Source of the DNA: Actinokineospora baliensis | GTDB lineage: Bacteria; Actinomycetota; Actinomycetes; Mycobacteriales; Pseudonocardiaceae | DNA: 64,000 bases | NCBI RefSeq assembly: GCF_016907695.1 | Contig: NZ_JAFBCK010000001.1 | Coordinates: 7,614,001 to 7,678,000, forward strand | Reading direction: 5' to 3' | Notes under the pieces: generated by a model | Database searches by the model: none | Told to the model about the DNA's origin: nothing | Seen by the model: the letters and a program-made list of their open reading frames with translations, nothing else | Part shown: positions 18,015 through 29,100 of the stretch, in pieces | Layout: every line of letters starts with the position of its first letter | Position numbering within the stretch: position 1 is the first letter of the stretch | Program-made: the position numbers and the translations under genes

Positions 18015-18899
18015 CTACCTCGCCCCTCCCGACCCGCTCGCGCCGGATCCGTAGTCGAAGAACCCCCGCCCGGTCTTGCGACCGTGCAGCCCGGCGTCGA
18101 CCATGCCGGTCAGCAGCGGGCAGGGCCGGTACTTGCCGTCCTTGAACTCGTCGTAGAGCACCTCGATCGACAGCAGCACGGTGTCGAGGCCGATCAGGTC
18201 CGCGGTCTCCAGCGGGCCCATGGTGTGCCCGAAGCACTCGACGAACAGCCGGTCGATGTCGGCGGCGGTGCCCACGCCCTCGTGCAGCAGGAACACCGCC
18301 TCGTTGACCGTCAGCATCATCACCCGGTTGGTGACGAACCCCGGCGAGTCGTTGACCACCACGCTCTTCTTGCCCAGGGCCGTGATGAACCCGCGCATCC
18401 GCTCCAGCGTGTCCGCTGACGTGCGGCGACCCCGGATGACCTCGACGGTGGGCTTGAGCGGCACCGGGTTCATGAAGTGGGTGCCGACCACGTCTTCGGG
18501 TCGCCCGGTCAACGCCCCCAACCGGGTGATCGGGATGGCCGAGGTGTTGACCCCGACCGGGGTGCCCGGGGCGAGCAGCTCGCCGAGCCGCCGGTAGATG
18601 GGCGCCTTGACCTCGAAGCGCTCGGTGGCGTTCTCCACCACCAAGTCGGCGGCAGCGAGGTCGGCGAGGTCGGTGCTGAACACCGTCCCGGCGACGACCT
18701 CGGCCGCGGTGATCGCCGAGGCGGGCGCCAGGAGCGCGTACAGCCGCACGTCATCGGCTATCGTGCGTTGTACGCTTTTCAGGATTTCCGGCTCGCGGTC
18801 GAGGAGAATGACCTGGAATCCGGCCTGGCGCAGGGCGATCGTGACGCCCCTTCCCATTACCCCCGCGCCGACGACACCCACTGTGTGAACGCTGGCCAC
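18015..18899 (-). CDS. 3-hydroxyacyl-CoA dehydrogenase-type oxidoreductase, aminomalonyl-ACP formation
   Basis: A 294-residue member of the 3-hydroxybutyryl-CoA dehydrogenase family. The NAD-binding Rossmann motif GAGVMG is at residues ~12-17, followed by ENATERFEVK, THFMNP with the catalytic His, and SPGFVTNR with the C-terminal helical domain. It would oxidise the side-chain hydroxyl of ACP-bound serine to an aldehyde, which the acyl-CoA dehydrogenase homologue then takes to the acid. GTG 18899 is chosen because the Rossmann fold starts just after it and GAGGGGG lies 11 bases upstream; the open frame to 19451 runs into the promoter gap. First gene of the leftward operon, divergent from the PKS genes. 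Confidence 0.85.
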   Translation of the reverse strand: MASVHTVGVVGAGVMGRGVTIALRQAGFQVILLDREPEILKSVQRTIADDVRLYALLAPASAITAAEVVAGTVFSTDLADLAAADLVVENATERFEVKAPIYRRLGELLAPGTPVGVNTSAIPITRLGALTGRPEDVVGTHFMNPVPLKPTVEVIRGRRTSADTLERMRGFITALGKKSVVVNDSPGFVTNRVMMLTVNEAVFLLHEGVGTAADIDRLFVECFGHTMGPLETADLIGLDTVLLSIEVLYDEFKDGKYRPCPLLTGMVDAGLHGRKTGRGFFDYGSGASGSGGAR

Positions 18900-19350
18900 T
18901 GCCGATTCGACCCCCTCGCCGCACCGCCCGCCACCAGGGCGGAAATCCGTTGAGTTGGAACTGGCTGCCACGCCAAGGTCTCGGCACGGACCCGACACCG
19001 GTATTACCGGATTAGTCGGTCGAGTCCACTGTGCACGATCCTCTCCGCGCCGAACAACGGGCCCCATCCGGCGGCCCCTTCCCGACACTACCCCAACGGG
19101 GCGCCCGTGCGGCAGGGGTGCGAGAGCGATCCGGTCAATCCACTCGCGAGGGAGTAGAACTGGGGGCGCGGCTGGGTATAGTCGAAAGCCGGGGCCGTTG
19201 TTCGCCACCATTGGTGCGCCCCGGGTGGACGGTGTCGACCGATGTCGCACCCACTGGATAACCCGTATGACGTTGTACGCACGCTGTTGTCGGACCGACC
19301 GCCGAGGCGTCCACGCGAGGTGTCGGGCGCATGTCGTTGGGGGCACGCAG
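18900..19350. promoter_or_regulatory. Divergent intergenic region driving both arms of the biosynthetic cluster
   Basis: This 451-bp gap separates the leftward extender-unit operon from the rightward assembly-line operon, so promoters for both should lie here. Visible elements are an inverted repeat CCGGT-ATT-ACCGG (18998-19010), a plausible operator, and a TATAGT hexamer (19177-19182) resembling a rightward -10 box without a clear -35. No gene is evident, although the PKS frame is open through it; an in-frame ATG at 19267 is a weaker start than 19351, which has GGGGG eight bases upstream. Confidence 0.5.
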
Positions 19351-22300
19351 ATGACCGAGAACGCCGCTGTGCCAGTGATCACAGTGCACGGACTCGTGGA
19401 CCGGGTGCTCACCCAGCGTTCGGCTGAATCGGTCGCGGTGGTCGAGGGCAACCGCCAAGTGAGTTACGCCGACCTCGACCGGATGGCGCAACGGGTCTCG
19501 TCCTGGTTACTGGCGACGGGTGTCGGGTCGGGTTCCTTGGTGGCACTGCACTTGCGCCGCGGTCCTGAGCTGTTCGCCGCGATGCTCGGGGTCATGCGGG
19601 TGGGCGCGTGCTACGTCCCGATGGACACCGCCGACCCGGCGGCCCGGCTGCGCGCGATCGCCGACGACGCTGCCATCACCGTGTTGATCACCGAACCCGG
19701 CCTGGACGCGCCATTCCCCGCGCGCACCCTGCTCGTGGACGACGCGCTCATGGACAGTGTGCCGCCGGACGGTCCCAGCCGCGCGGCCACCGACGTCGAC
19801 GCCCCGGTCTACACGATCTTCACCTCCGGCTCGACCGGGCGCCCCAAGGGTGTCCCGATGACACACCGGTCGCTGGTCAACCTGCTGTGGTGGCACGAAC
19901 GCGAACGGCCGGGCAGCAACCAGGCGCGTACCGCGCAGGTGTGCGCGGCGAGCTTCGACTTCTCCTTCCACGAGGTGTTCTCCACGCTGTGCTTCGGCGG
20001 AACGCTCGTCGTCGCCGACGAGCAGACCCGCCGGGACCCGCACGCGCTCGCGGATTTCCTTGAACGGCAGGGAATCGAGCGGCTGTTCGCCCCGGTGTCC
20101 ACGCTGACCCAGTTGGCCGAGGCCGCACGTGGGCGCACTACCGCACTGCCCGTCCGCGACGTGGTGACCACCGGGGAGCGGTTGCGCACGACCCCGGCGC
20201 TGCGGGCGTTCTTCCAGCGCACGGACGGCGGCAGGCTGCACAACCACTACGGCGCCACGGAATTCCAGGACGCCACGACGCACACCCTCGACGGCGACCC
20301 CGCCGGGTGGCCGGACGCGGTACCGATCGGCAAGCCCATCGCCGGGGTCGAGGTGCACGTCCTCGACGACGACCTCACCCCGGTGCCCGAGGGCGAGCTC
20401 TACATCGGCGGTGTGGGTGTCGCAGGCGGCTACCTCAACCGCCCGGACCTGACCACAGAGCGCTTTCTGGACAACCCCTTCGGGGCAGGGCGGCTCTACC
20501 GCACGGGTGATATCGGCCGGATCTCCCCTGACGGAACGGTGGAACACCTGGGGCGTGCCGACGACCAGGTGAAGGTCGGCGGCGTCCGGGTCGAGCCGGG
20601 TGAGGTGGAGGCCGTCCTCGAGTCGCACGCCGACGTCCGGGAAGCGGTCGTGGTGGCTCAGCGGGTCGCCGGGCGGGAGCGGCTGGTCGCGCACGTGCTG
20701 GCCCCGAGCGCGGTCGACGGGACCTTGCCGCGGCGACTGCACCGGTACCTCTCCGACCGGCTGCCCCGGTACCTGGTCCCGGAGGCGTACGAGGTGCTCG
20801 ACGCGATGCCGCGCACCGCGAGCGGTAAGACCGACCGCCGCGCCCTGCTGCCCCCGGAGGTGCTCGAGCGACTCTCCGACGATCCCGTCGTGGCCGCCCG
20901 CACGGGCACCGAACGCCTGCTCAGCGAGGTGTGGCAGGAGCTGCTGGGGCTCGACGAGGTCAGCACGACGGACAACTTCTTCGACATCGGCGGAACCTCG
21001 CTGCACCTGGTCGCGCTGCGGGACGCGCTCGCCGAGCGGACCGGGGGCGCGTTCTCCCTGGTCGACCTGTTCAGCCATCCCACCATCAGGGGGTTGGCTG
21101 CCCACTTGGACCGGGAAGCGCCCGCGCTCGCACCGCGCGAGCGGTCCGCGGCAGGCGGGGACATCGCGATCATCGGCATGGCGGGCAGGTTTCCCGGCGC
21201 GGGCGACACAGCAGCGTTCTGGCGGGATCTGGTCGCGGGCGTGGAATCCGTGAGTGCCCTCGACGAACTCGACCAAGTGGACCCGGCTCTGCTGGACAAC
21301 CCCGACTACGTGCGAGCAGCCGCGGCGCTGCCCGACATCGACCGGTTCGACGCGGCGTTCTTCGACATCAACGCCAAAGAGGCGGCCGCGATCGACCCGC
21401 AGCACCGGCTGTTCCTGGAATGCGCGTGGGAGGCCTTCGAAGACGCCGGGTACCGACCGGGCGCAGAGCACGGCGCTGTGGGGGTCTTCGCCGGGTCGAG
21501 CATGAGCACGTACCTGGTGAACAACCTCACCCGAGGCGCGAGCGGCCCCTTCATAGAGGCGGATATGGCCCAGTTCCAGGCGAAGCTGGGCAACGACCGC
21601 AACTACTTGCCGACTCGGGTCTCTTACAAGCTCGACCTGCGCGGGCCGAGCGTTGCGGTGCAGACAGCGTGCTCGACATCGTTGGTGGCGGTGCACCTCG
21701 CGTGCCAGAGCCTGCGGTCGGGCGAGAGCGACATGGCGCTCGCGGGCGGTGTTTCGGTGATTGTGCCGCAGCGCGGCGGGTACCTCTATGAAGAGGGCAT
21801 GGTCCGGTCCCGCGACGGGCATTGCCGTGCCTTTGACGCGGAGGCCGACGGGACGCTGTTCGGCAACGGGTGCGGCGTGGTGTTGCTTAAGCCGTTGGCG
21901 AAGGCTCTATCAGACGGTGACCGGGTGATCGCGGTGGTCAAGGGGTCCGCAGTCAACAACGACGGGTCGGTGAAGGTCGGGTTCACCGCGCCTAGTGTGC
22001 GGCGCCAGGCCGAGGTGGTGGCCGACGCCCTGGCCGACGCCGGGGTACCCGCCGGATCGGTCGGGTACGTGGAGGCGCACGGCACGGGGACGGCGATCGG
22101 GGATCCCATCGAGGTGGCGGCGCTGAACGCGGCGTTCCAACTCGATGGTCCACTTCCGGCGGGGAGTTGTGTGCTGGGGTCGGTGAAGACCAACATCGGG
22201 CACCTCGACGAGGCCGCCGGGATCGCCGGGCTGGTCAAGGCGGCGCTGGCGGTCGAGCACGGCACGGTGCCGCCGACAGTGCACTTCACCAGGCCCAACC

Positions 22301-25300
22301 CGGAGATCGACTTCGCGGCGGGTCCGTTCTTCGTCTCCGCCGAGCCGACACCGTGGCCGGAGTGGGCGACGACCCGGCGGGCCGGGGTGAGTTCGTTCGG
22401 CATGGGCGGGACGAACTGCCACGTCGTGCTGGAGCAGGCGCCGCCGCAGCAAGAGGTCACCACCGCGCCAGGCCCGCACGTGCTGACCGTGAGCGCTAAG
22501 TCCGCGCAGGCACTGCGAGAGCTCATCGCCCGGTACACCGAGCACCTCACTACGCATCCCGACCTCGCGATGTCCGATGTGTGCGCGACGGCCGCGGCGG
22601 GCAGGCAGGTGTTCAGCCACAGGTTCGCGGCTGTGGTCTCAACAACCGCAGACGCACTGCAGGCTCTGGAGTCCTCTATAGAGGAGCCACGTCGGTCGAA
22701 GGTCGCGTTCCTGTTCAGCGGGCAGGGATCGCAGTACGCGGGTATGGGACTGGCTCTCTACGAAGAGCATCCGGTGTTCCGCGCGGCTATAGAAGAGTGC
22801 GCGGCACTTCTGTCCGGACTGTTCGACCTGCACGCGGTTCTCGCGGACGAGACGGCGATCAACGACACCGCGCACGCGCAGCCCGCGTTGTTCGCCATTG
22901 AGTACGCCTTGGCGAAGCTGTGGCTGTCATGGGGCGTGCGACCGGAGGCGCTGCTCGGTCACAGCGTGGGCGAGTTCGTTGCCGCGCATCTGGCCGGGGT
23001 GTTCTCGTTGACCGGCGCGATCACGCTGGTGGCCCATCGGGGTCGGCTCATGCAGGCCTTGGACGAGCCGGGCCGGATGGTGTCGGTGGCCGCTGCGGAA
23101 TCGGCAGTGGTCGAACTCGTCGAGCAGCACACCGAGGTAGCGATCGCGGCGGTGAACTCGCCGGGATCGACCGTGATATCAGGTCGCGCCGAACAGGTCG
23201 AGCAGGTCCAGGCGGAGCTGGAGCGTCGTGGTGTGCGGTGTAAGGAGCTCATCGTCTCGCATGCGTTCCACTCGCCTCTTATGCGACCCATGCTGGCGGA
23301 GTTCGCGACGATCGCGGGCGGGGTGACCTATCACGAGCCAACGATTCCGGTCATCTCCAACGCGACCGGCGCTGTCGCGGGGCCGGAGATCGCGACTGCT
23401 GAGTACTGGGTCGACCACGTGCTCAACACGGTCCGGTTCGGTGATGGTGTCCGCACTCTCATCGAGTCTGGCGTAGACGTGTTCATAGAGGTGTCACCTC
23501 GACCTACGCTGCTGTCCCACATAGAGGCTGATGCCCTGCTTGTGCCATCGCTCCGACAGGGCCAAGGGGCAGAGCAGTTGCTGCGCGGCGCAAGAGATCT
23601 GTTCGCGGCTGGGGTCGATATCGACCTTGCAGCGCTCTATGAGCGCAAGGGGCACCACAAGGTTGCGTTGCCTACGTACCCGTGGCAGCGGGAGCGGCAC
23701 TGGATCGACGCGCCAACCACGCACCAACCCACAGCTGGCGGTCCTCTCATCGGTCAGCGCTTGGACATCGCCGACAGCGATGACATCCGGTTCCAGGCCA
23801 CGCTCGGTCCGAAGACACTGTCGTGGTTGGGTGACCACCGGGTGTTCCAGTCGATTGTCATGCCCGGCGTGGCGTTCCTGGAGACCGCTCTGGCCGCCCA
23901 CCACGAGGCGTTCGGCGGTGCGGGCGCGGTGGTGCGCGACTTCTTCGTGCACCGCGCGATGAGCTTCGCCGACGCGGGTGCCCTGCGCGAGGTGCAGATC
24001 GCACTGCTACCTGACGGTCTGCGGATCCACTCGCGTGTTCCCGGCGATCGCCAGTGGACGTTGCACGCCTCCGGCGCGACCGGTTCACCTGACTCACCGC
24101 TGGCTGCGGAGCCTCTCGCTGCGTTGCGCGAGCGGTTCACCAACGAGGTCCCGGTCGAGGAGATCTACCAGGGTGAGCGGGAACGGGAAATCGACCTGGG
24201 TGAGCTGTTCTGGGCGACCGAACGGCTGTGGCGGGACGGCACCGCCTGCCTGTCGGAGATAGCGCTGCCAGCCGCTCTGCGCGGCGAGACCAAGCACCGA
24301 ATCCATCCGGTGCTGCTAGAGGCCTGTTTCCTCGCTCTTACAGTCACCTACCCAGAGAAGTACGGCAGGCGCACCTATGTGCCGGTGGGTGTCGAGAAGT
24401 TGACTCTGCACGCCAAGGTCGGCACTCACGCTTGGTGTCACGCCCGGCTTCGGCCTAGTGACAGCGAAACCCCGGAGACCTTGCACGGCGACGTAGACCT
24501 CTTCGACGCCGATGGCTCTCTAGTGCTCACCATGGAGGGCATCCTCCTGAAACTGGCCACTAGGCAAGCGATGCTCGGCACAGAGGCCTGGCGTGACTGG
24601 CTCTACACCACGCAGTGGGAGGAGGCGCCCGCAGCAAAAGTGTCAACCGACCGACCGCTGGTGGTGACAGGGGGCGCCTTCGCCCACCTCGGCGATGCCG
24701 CTAAGAGCGCAACCCCGGGGCGGGCGGTCCTCTATTGCCTTCCGGCCGAGTCTTCGAGCACCGACGCAGCAGAGCTCGCCACTCCCCTGCTCGACGTCGT
24801 CCGCGACTTGGCGGACAGCGGTTCGAAGCTCGTCGTAGTCACCCGTGGCGCGCAACCCGCTGGGACTCGAGCTGTGGCCAGCCCAGCCCAAACGGCTCTA
24901 TGGGGGCTAGGCAGAGTTATCGCGCTGGAGCACCCAGACCTCGGCCTCACCTTGATCGACCTCGACGAGTCCACCCCGGCCTCTGTCGTGCTCGATGAGC
25001 TGTCGAGCGATGAGCCGCAGGTCGCCTACGAGAACGGCACTCGCTATGTCGCCCGCCTGAGCCGCGAGACCGCGCCCGGGACAGGTCCTACCCTCAGTCC
25101 GGATGGGATGTACCTCATCACCGGCGGCCTAGGTGGTCTTGGCCTGGAGACCGCTCGGCTGCTGCACCGCCAAGGCGCCAGGCACCTCGTGCTGGTCAGC
25201 CGTTCGGCACCTGGTCCAGACGCCGAGAAGGTCATCGCCGAGCTGCGAGCCGCAGGCACCGAGGTCCGCACCGCGGCCGTTGATGTCTCCGACGAGACGG

Positions 25301-26169
25301 CCCTCAAGGAGCTCCTGGACGGCCTCAGCGATCTCCGAGGTGTGTTCCACCTGGCCGGGGTACTCGACGACGGTGTGCTCGCCCAGCAGACCCCCGAACG
25401 GTTCCGGACCGTTCTGGGTGCCAAAGCGGACGCGGCCTGGCACCTGCACCGGTTGACCGACAACCTGGACCTCTTCGTCCTGTTCTCCTCGATCAGCTCG
25501 GCGCTGGGCTCGCCCGGCCAGGGCAACTACGCCACCGCAAACGCTTTCCTGGACGGCTTGGCCGAGTACCGACGCGGACTTGGGCTACCCGCGCTGGCTG
25601 TGCAGTGGGGTTCGTGGGCCGAGACCGGCATGAGCGCCCGCGCGGGCTTGAACGACAAGCTGACCTCCCTTGGCGAAGGTGTCATCCCGACCGAGGAAGG
25701 TGTGGCGGCACTGGCATCCCTGCTCGGAACCAATGGCGTGCGAGCAGTACTACCGATCGACTGGCAGCGGTTCTTGAAGCACCAGCTCACTGTGCCGCCG
25801 GTTCTGTCGCGGTTCCAGACCAAGAACGACGACAACACGTTCCGCGATCGCCTAGAGGCCGCGCCACAGGAGCAGCGACGTGACCTGCTGGCAGCGGAGG
25901 TACGCGAGCAGGTCGTCCGCAGCATCGGTACCGACAACGGCCTAGGGCCGGATGTGGGCTTCTTCTCGCTAGGGCTGGACTCACTCAGCTCGATCGAACT
26001 GCGCAATCGCCTCCAGACAGCGCTAGGGCAGCGCCTGGGGCAGACGGTCGTCTTCGACCACCCGACGCTGTCGAGCCTGACCGACCACCTTGTCTCTGAG
26101 CTGGGCCTGACCGACACCGACGACGTTGCCCGGCTCTTGGCGGCCAAGCTCGGACTGGGGGTCTTATGA
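19351..26169 (+). CDS. NRPS/PKS loading and module 1: A-PCP-KS-AT-DH-KR-ACP
   Basis: A 2272-residue first assembly-line protein. The adenylation domain (~20-490) has TSGSTGRPKG, YGATE, YRTGD and TASGKTDRRAL. The PCP (~540-600) has Ser in GGTSL. The KS (~605-1030) has active Cys774 (TACSTS) and VEAHGTGT/KTNIGH histidines. The AT (~1118-1400) has GHSVGE and HAFHSP, the malonyl-CoA type. The DH (~1460-1735) is aberrant: the His motif reads HRVFQSIVMP with Gln for the usual Gly, and the second motif HPVLLEACF has Glu for Asp. The KR (~1915-2100) has GGLGGLG, LDD (B-type) and GNYATAN. The ACP has Ser2211. A4-A5 residues read roughly D-F-H-F-V-T-H-D-A-K, which I cannot assign. The layout parallels CyrB of cylindrospermopsin, which loads guanidinoacetate, and an amidinotransferase lies downstream; guanidinoacetate is the inferred starter. 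Confidence 0.9.
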   Translation: MTENAAVPVITVHGLVDRVLTQRSAESVAVVEGNRQVSYADLDRMAQRVSSWLLATGVGSGSLVALHLRRGPELFAAMLGVMRVGACYVPMDTADPAARLRAIADDAAITVLITEPGLDAPFPARTLLVDDALMDSVPPDGPSRAATDVDAPVYTIFTSGSTGRPKGVPMTHRSLVNLLWWHERERPGSNQARTAQVCAASFDFSFHEVFSTLCFGGTLVVADEQTRRDPHALADFLERQGIERLFAPVSTLTQLAEAARGRTTALPVRDVVTTGERLRTTPALRAFFQRTDGGRLHNHYGATEFQDATTHTLDGDPAGWPDAVPIGKPIAGVEVHVLDDDLTPVPEGELYIGGVGVAGGYLNRPDLTTERFLDNPFGAGRLYRTGDIGRISPDGTVEHLGRADDQVKVGGVRVEPGEVEAVLESHADVREAVVVAQRVAGRERLVAHVLAPSAVDGTLPRRLHRYLSDRLPRYLVPEAYEVLDAMPRTASGKTDRRALLPPEVLERLSDDPVVAARTGTERLLSEVWQELLGLDEVSTTDNFFDIGGTSLHLVALRDALAERTGGAFSLVDLFSHPTIRGLAAHLDREAPALAPRERSAAGGDIAIIGMAGRFPGAGDTAAFWRDLVAGVESVSALDELDQVDPALLDNPDYVRAAAALPDIDRFDAAFFDINAKEAAAIDPQHRLFLECAWEAFEDAGYRPGAEHGAVGVFAGSSMSTYLVNNLTRGASGPFIEADMAQFQAKLGNDRNYLPTRVSYKLDLRGPSVAVQTACSTSLVAVHLACQSLRSGESDMALAGGVSVIVPQRGGYLYEEGMVRSRDGHCRAFDAEADGTLFGNGCGVVLLKPLAKALSDGDRVIAVVKGSAVNNDGSVKVGFTAPSVRRQAEVVADALADAGVPAGSVGYVEAHGTGTAIGDPIEVAALNAAFQLDGPLPAGSCVLGSVKTNIGHLDEAAGIAGLVKAALAVEHGTVPPTVHFTRPNPEIDFAAGPFFVSAEPTPWPEWATTRRAGVSSFGMGGTNCHVVLEQAPPQQEVTTAPGPHVLTVSAKSAQALRELIARYTEHLTTHPDLAMSDVCATAAAGRQVFSHRFAAVVSTTADALQALESSIEEPRRSKVAFLFSGQGSQYAGMGLALYEEHPVFRAAIEECAALLSGLFDLHAVLADETAINDTAHAQPALFAIEYALAKLWLSWGVRPEALLGHSVGEFVAAHLAGVFSLTGAITLVAHRGRLMQALDEPGRMVSVAAAESAVVELVEQHTEVAIAAVNSPGSTVISGRAEQVEQVQAELERRGVRCKELIVSHAFHSPLMRPMLAEFATIAGGVTYHEPTIPVISNATGAVAGPEIATAEYWVDHVLNTVRFGDGVRTLIESGVDVFIEVSPRPTLLSHIEADALLVPSLRQGQGAEQLLRGARDLFAAGVDIDLAALYERKGHHKVALPTYPWQRERHWIDAPTTHQPTAGGPLIGQRLDIADSDDIRFQATLGPKTLSWLGDHRVFQSIVMPGVAFLETALAAHHEAFGGAGAVVRDFFVHRAMSFADAGALREVQIALLPDGLRIHSRVPGDRQWTLHASGATGSPDSPLAAEPLAALRERFTNEVPVEEIYQGEREREIDLGELFWATERLWRDGTACLSEIALPAALRGETKHRIHPVLLEACFLALTVTYPEKYGRRTYVPVGVEKLTLHAKVGTHAWCHARLRPSDSETPETLHGDVDLFDADGSLVLTMEGILLKLATRQAMLGTEAWRDWLYTTQWEEAPAAKVSTDRPLVVTGGAFAHLGDAAKSATPGRAVLYCLPAESSSTDAAELATPLLDVVRDLADSGSKLVVVTRGAQPAGTRAVASPAQTALWGLGRVIALEHPDLGLTLIDLDESTPASVVLDELSSDEPQVAYENGTRYVARLSRETAPGTGPTLSPDGMYLITGGLGGLGLETARLLHRQGARHLVLVSRSAPGPDAEKVIAELRAAGTEVRTAAVDVSDETALKELLDGLSDLRGVFHLAGVLDDGVLAQQTPERFRTVLGAKADAAWHLHRLTDNLDLFVLFSSISSALGSPGQGNYATANAFLDGLAEYRRGLGLPALAVQWGSWAETGMSARAGLNDKLTSLGEGVIPTEEGVAALASLLGTNGVRAVLPIDWQRFLKHQLTVPPVLSRFQTKNDDNTFRDRLEAAPQEQRRDLLAAEVREQVVRSIGTDNGLGPDVGFFSLGLDSLSSIELRNRLQTALGQRLGQTVVFDHPTLSSLTDHLVSELGLTDTDDVARLLAAKLGLGVL

Positions 26170-29100
26170 ACAGCCCCAACTACGACGCACTGCTGCGTAA
26201 GGCGCTGGCGCGAATAGAGCACCTGGAGTCCGAGCTCCAAGCGGCGAAGGTGACCGCCCCGGAGCCGGTGGCGGTGGTCGGGATCGGCTGCCGCTTCCCC
26301 GGCGCGGAGGGCCCGGCGGAGTTCTGGCGGCTGTTGGTCGAGGGTCGGGACGCGATCACCGAGGTGCCGCCGGATCGATGGGACATCAACGCCTACTACG
26401 ACCCAGACCCGGACAAACCTGGTCGGATGAGTACCCGGTACGGCGGGTTCGTGCCCAACCCGGCCGGGTTCGACACCGCGGCTTTCGGGATCTCCGCCCG
26501 TGAGGCCGCCAGCATCGACCCACAGCAACGGATGCTGCTTGAGGTCACCTGGCGCGCGTTCGAGCACGCGGGGATGCCGGTGAAGGACCTACCAGAGCGC
26601 ACTGGCGTCTATGTAGGCATCAGCAATGTCGACTACCGCGAGGCGATGGTCCTCCATGGTGAAGACAACATCGACGGCTACTTCAGCTCCGGTAGCACGA
26701 CCAGCACAGCTAGCGGGCGCCTCTCGTACTTTCTCGGCCTAACGGGTCCGTCGCTGTCTATAGACACCGCGTGCTCCTCGTCTGCGGTCGCGCTGCACCT
26801 CGCGGTACGCGACCTGCGGGCGGGCACGTGCGATGTGGCCGTGGCCGGTGGGGTCAACCAGATCCTCACCCCACACGAGACCATCAGCCTGTCCAAGGCC
26901 CGGATGATGGCCCCTGACGGCCGTTGCAAGCCGTTCTCCGCTGCGGCGAACGGCTATGTGCGGGCCGAGGGCTGCGGCATGGTTGTTCTTAAGAGGCTGT
27001 CGGACGCCGAACGCGACGGGGACAACATCCTCGCGGTGGTGCTGGGCAGCGCGACCAACCAAGACGGCAGGCGTAGCGGTCTAACCGTTCCGCACGGCCC
27101 CTCCCAACAGGCCGTCATCCGGGAGGCGCTGCGCGACGCGGGTGTCTCGCCTATAGAGGTCGGCTACATAGAAACCCACGGCACGGGTACTGCCCTGGGA
27201 GACCCGATCGAGGCTGGAGCACTGGGCGCTGTCTTCGGAGAGCGGGAGCGCCCTCTCGTGCTGGGGGCGGTGAAGTCGAACCTGGGTCACTTGGAGTCCG
27301 CAGCGGGCATCGCGGGTGTGATCAAGGCCGTGCTGTCCGTCCAGCACGGCCTGGTCCCGCCGAACCTGCACTTCGACGAGCCCAGCGAGTTCGTGGACTG
27401 GTCACTCCCTCTGCGGGTGCCGACGGCCGCCGAGGAGTGGCCGCAGGGTCGCCGGGTGGCAGGGGTCAGCTCGTTCGGCTTCAGCGGCTCCAACTGCCAC
27501 ATCGTGCTGGCGGGCGGGGAGACGGCCCCCATGCCTGCCAACACAAACCGGTCGGCCGCGGTGGTGACCGTGTCGGCAGCCTCGGAGTCCGCCTTGCGGG
27601 CCGCTCAGCGGCAGCTGGCCGAGCACGCCACGATCGGGTCTGCCTACACGGCCAACACCGCGCGCAGCCACTTCGAGCACCGGGCGGCGGTGGTCGTGAC
27701 TTCGGACGGCGAGGTGACGATCAAGACCGGTCGCGCTGGTCAGACCCCGCCGAAGGTCGCGTTCGTGTTCACCGGGCAGGGCGCGCAGCACCCGAGGATG
27801 GGCGGGTGGTTGATGCGCGGCAGCACGGTCTTCGGCGACATCATCCGCGAGTGCGACGAGGTCGTCCGGCCCCTGCTCGGCCGCGGTCTCACCGAACTGC
27901 TCGACGGCGAGGTCAGCGAAGAGGAACTCGCCCGCACCGAATACGCCCAGCCCGCGCTGTTCGCCTACGAGTACGCCCTCGCCCGGATGTGGTCCTCGTG
28001 GGGCGTGCGCCCGACGGCGTTGCTCGGCCACAGCGTAGGTGAGTTGGTCGCTGCTTGCGTCGCCGGGATGTTCTCGCTGGAAGACGCGCTCCGCCTGGTC
28101 GTCGCCAGGGGACGGCTGATGCAGGCCCTGCCCGAGGGCGGCCGGATGGTGTCGCTGCGCGGCACCCGTGAGGTGATCGAGGCGGCCATCGCCGAGTACC
28201 CGCTGGTGAGCGTCGCGGCGGTGAACGGGCCCCAGGAGATCGTCATCTCCGGGGACGGGGTGCAGGTGGGCGGTGCCGTCGAACGCTTGGCCGAGCACGG
28301 GGTGACCGGACGTGACCTGCGTGTCTCCCACGCTTTCCACTCCCCGCTGATGCGGCCGATCGTGGACGAGTTCACCGAAGTGTTGCGCGGCATCACCTTC
28401 TCTGCCCCGAAGGTCCCGCTGGTGTCCAATGTGACCGGTCAGCCGATCACCTCGACGGGCCCGGACTACTGGGTGCGGCACGCGCTGGAACCGGTGTTGT
28501 TCGCCGACGGTGTGCGAGCACTGGCCGACAACCACGTGTTCCTGGAGATCGGCCCACAACCGGTGCTGTCGGCTCTCGGCCACGGCCTGCTACCCGAACG
28601 CGCGTGGCTGCCGAGTGCACGCCGAACGCGCGAATGGGAGGAGCCCGCCACGGCCCTGGCCGAGCTCTACGTCCGCGGCCACCCCATCGACTGGGCCGCC
28701 TACCACGAGTCCCCACAGCAGCGGATCGACCTGCCCGGCTACCCGTTCCAGCGCGAGCGGCACTGGTTCGCACCTGAATCCACTTCGGACAACCAGTGGC
28801 TCCACCGGGTCACCTGGGAGCAAGCCAATCCACAGCCCCCTGTGGATACTGTGGACAACGTCCGCTTCGAACCGGAACCCGCCACCGGTGATCCCGCCAC
28901 GCACGCCCACCGTCTCGCGACCGACCTCCTGGCAATGGTCCAGGACATCGTCGCTCGCTCCGAGCCGCCTCGACTGCACGTGGTCACTCGGCACGCACAC
29001 GCACTGAGTCCACAAGAGACAACAGATCCTTCGCACACCGCTGTCTGGGGCCTTCTCCACACCATCGCCGCGGAGTACCCCGAACTACACCTCACCGCCG

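Noticed and set aside
19507..21822. 771-codon leftward open frame opposite the first assembly-line gene
   Set aside because: It runs antisense to unmistakable adenylation and ketosynthase domains and has no recognisable motif.
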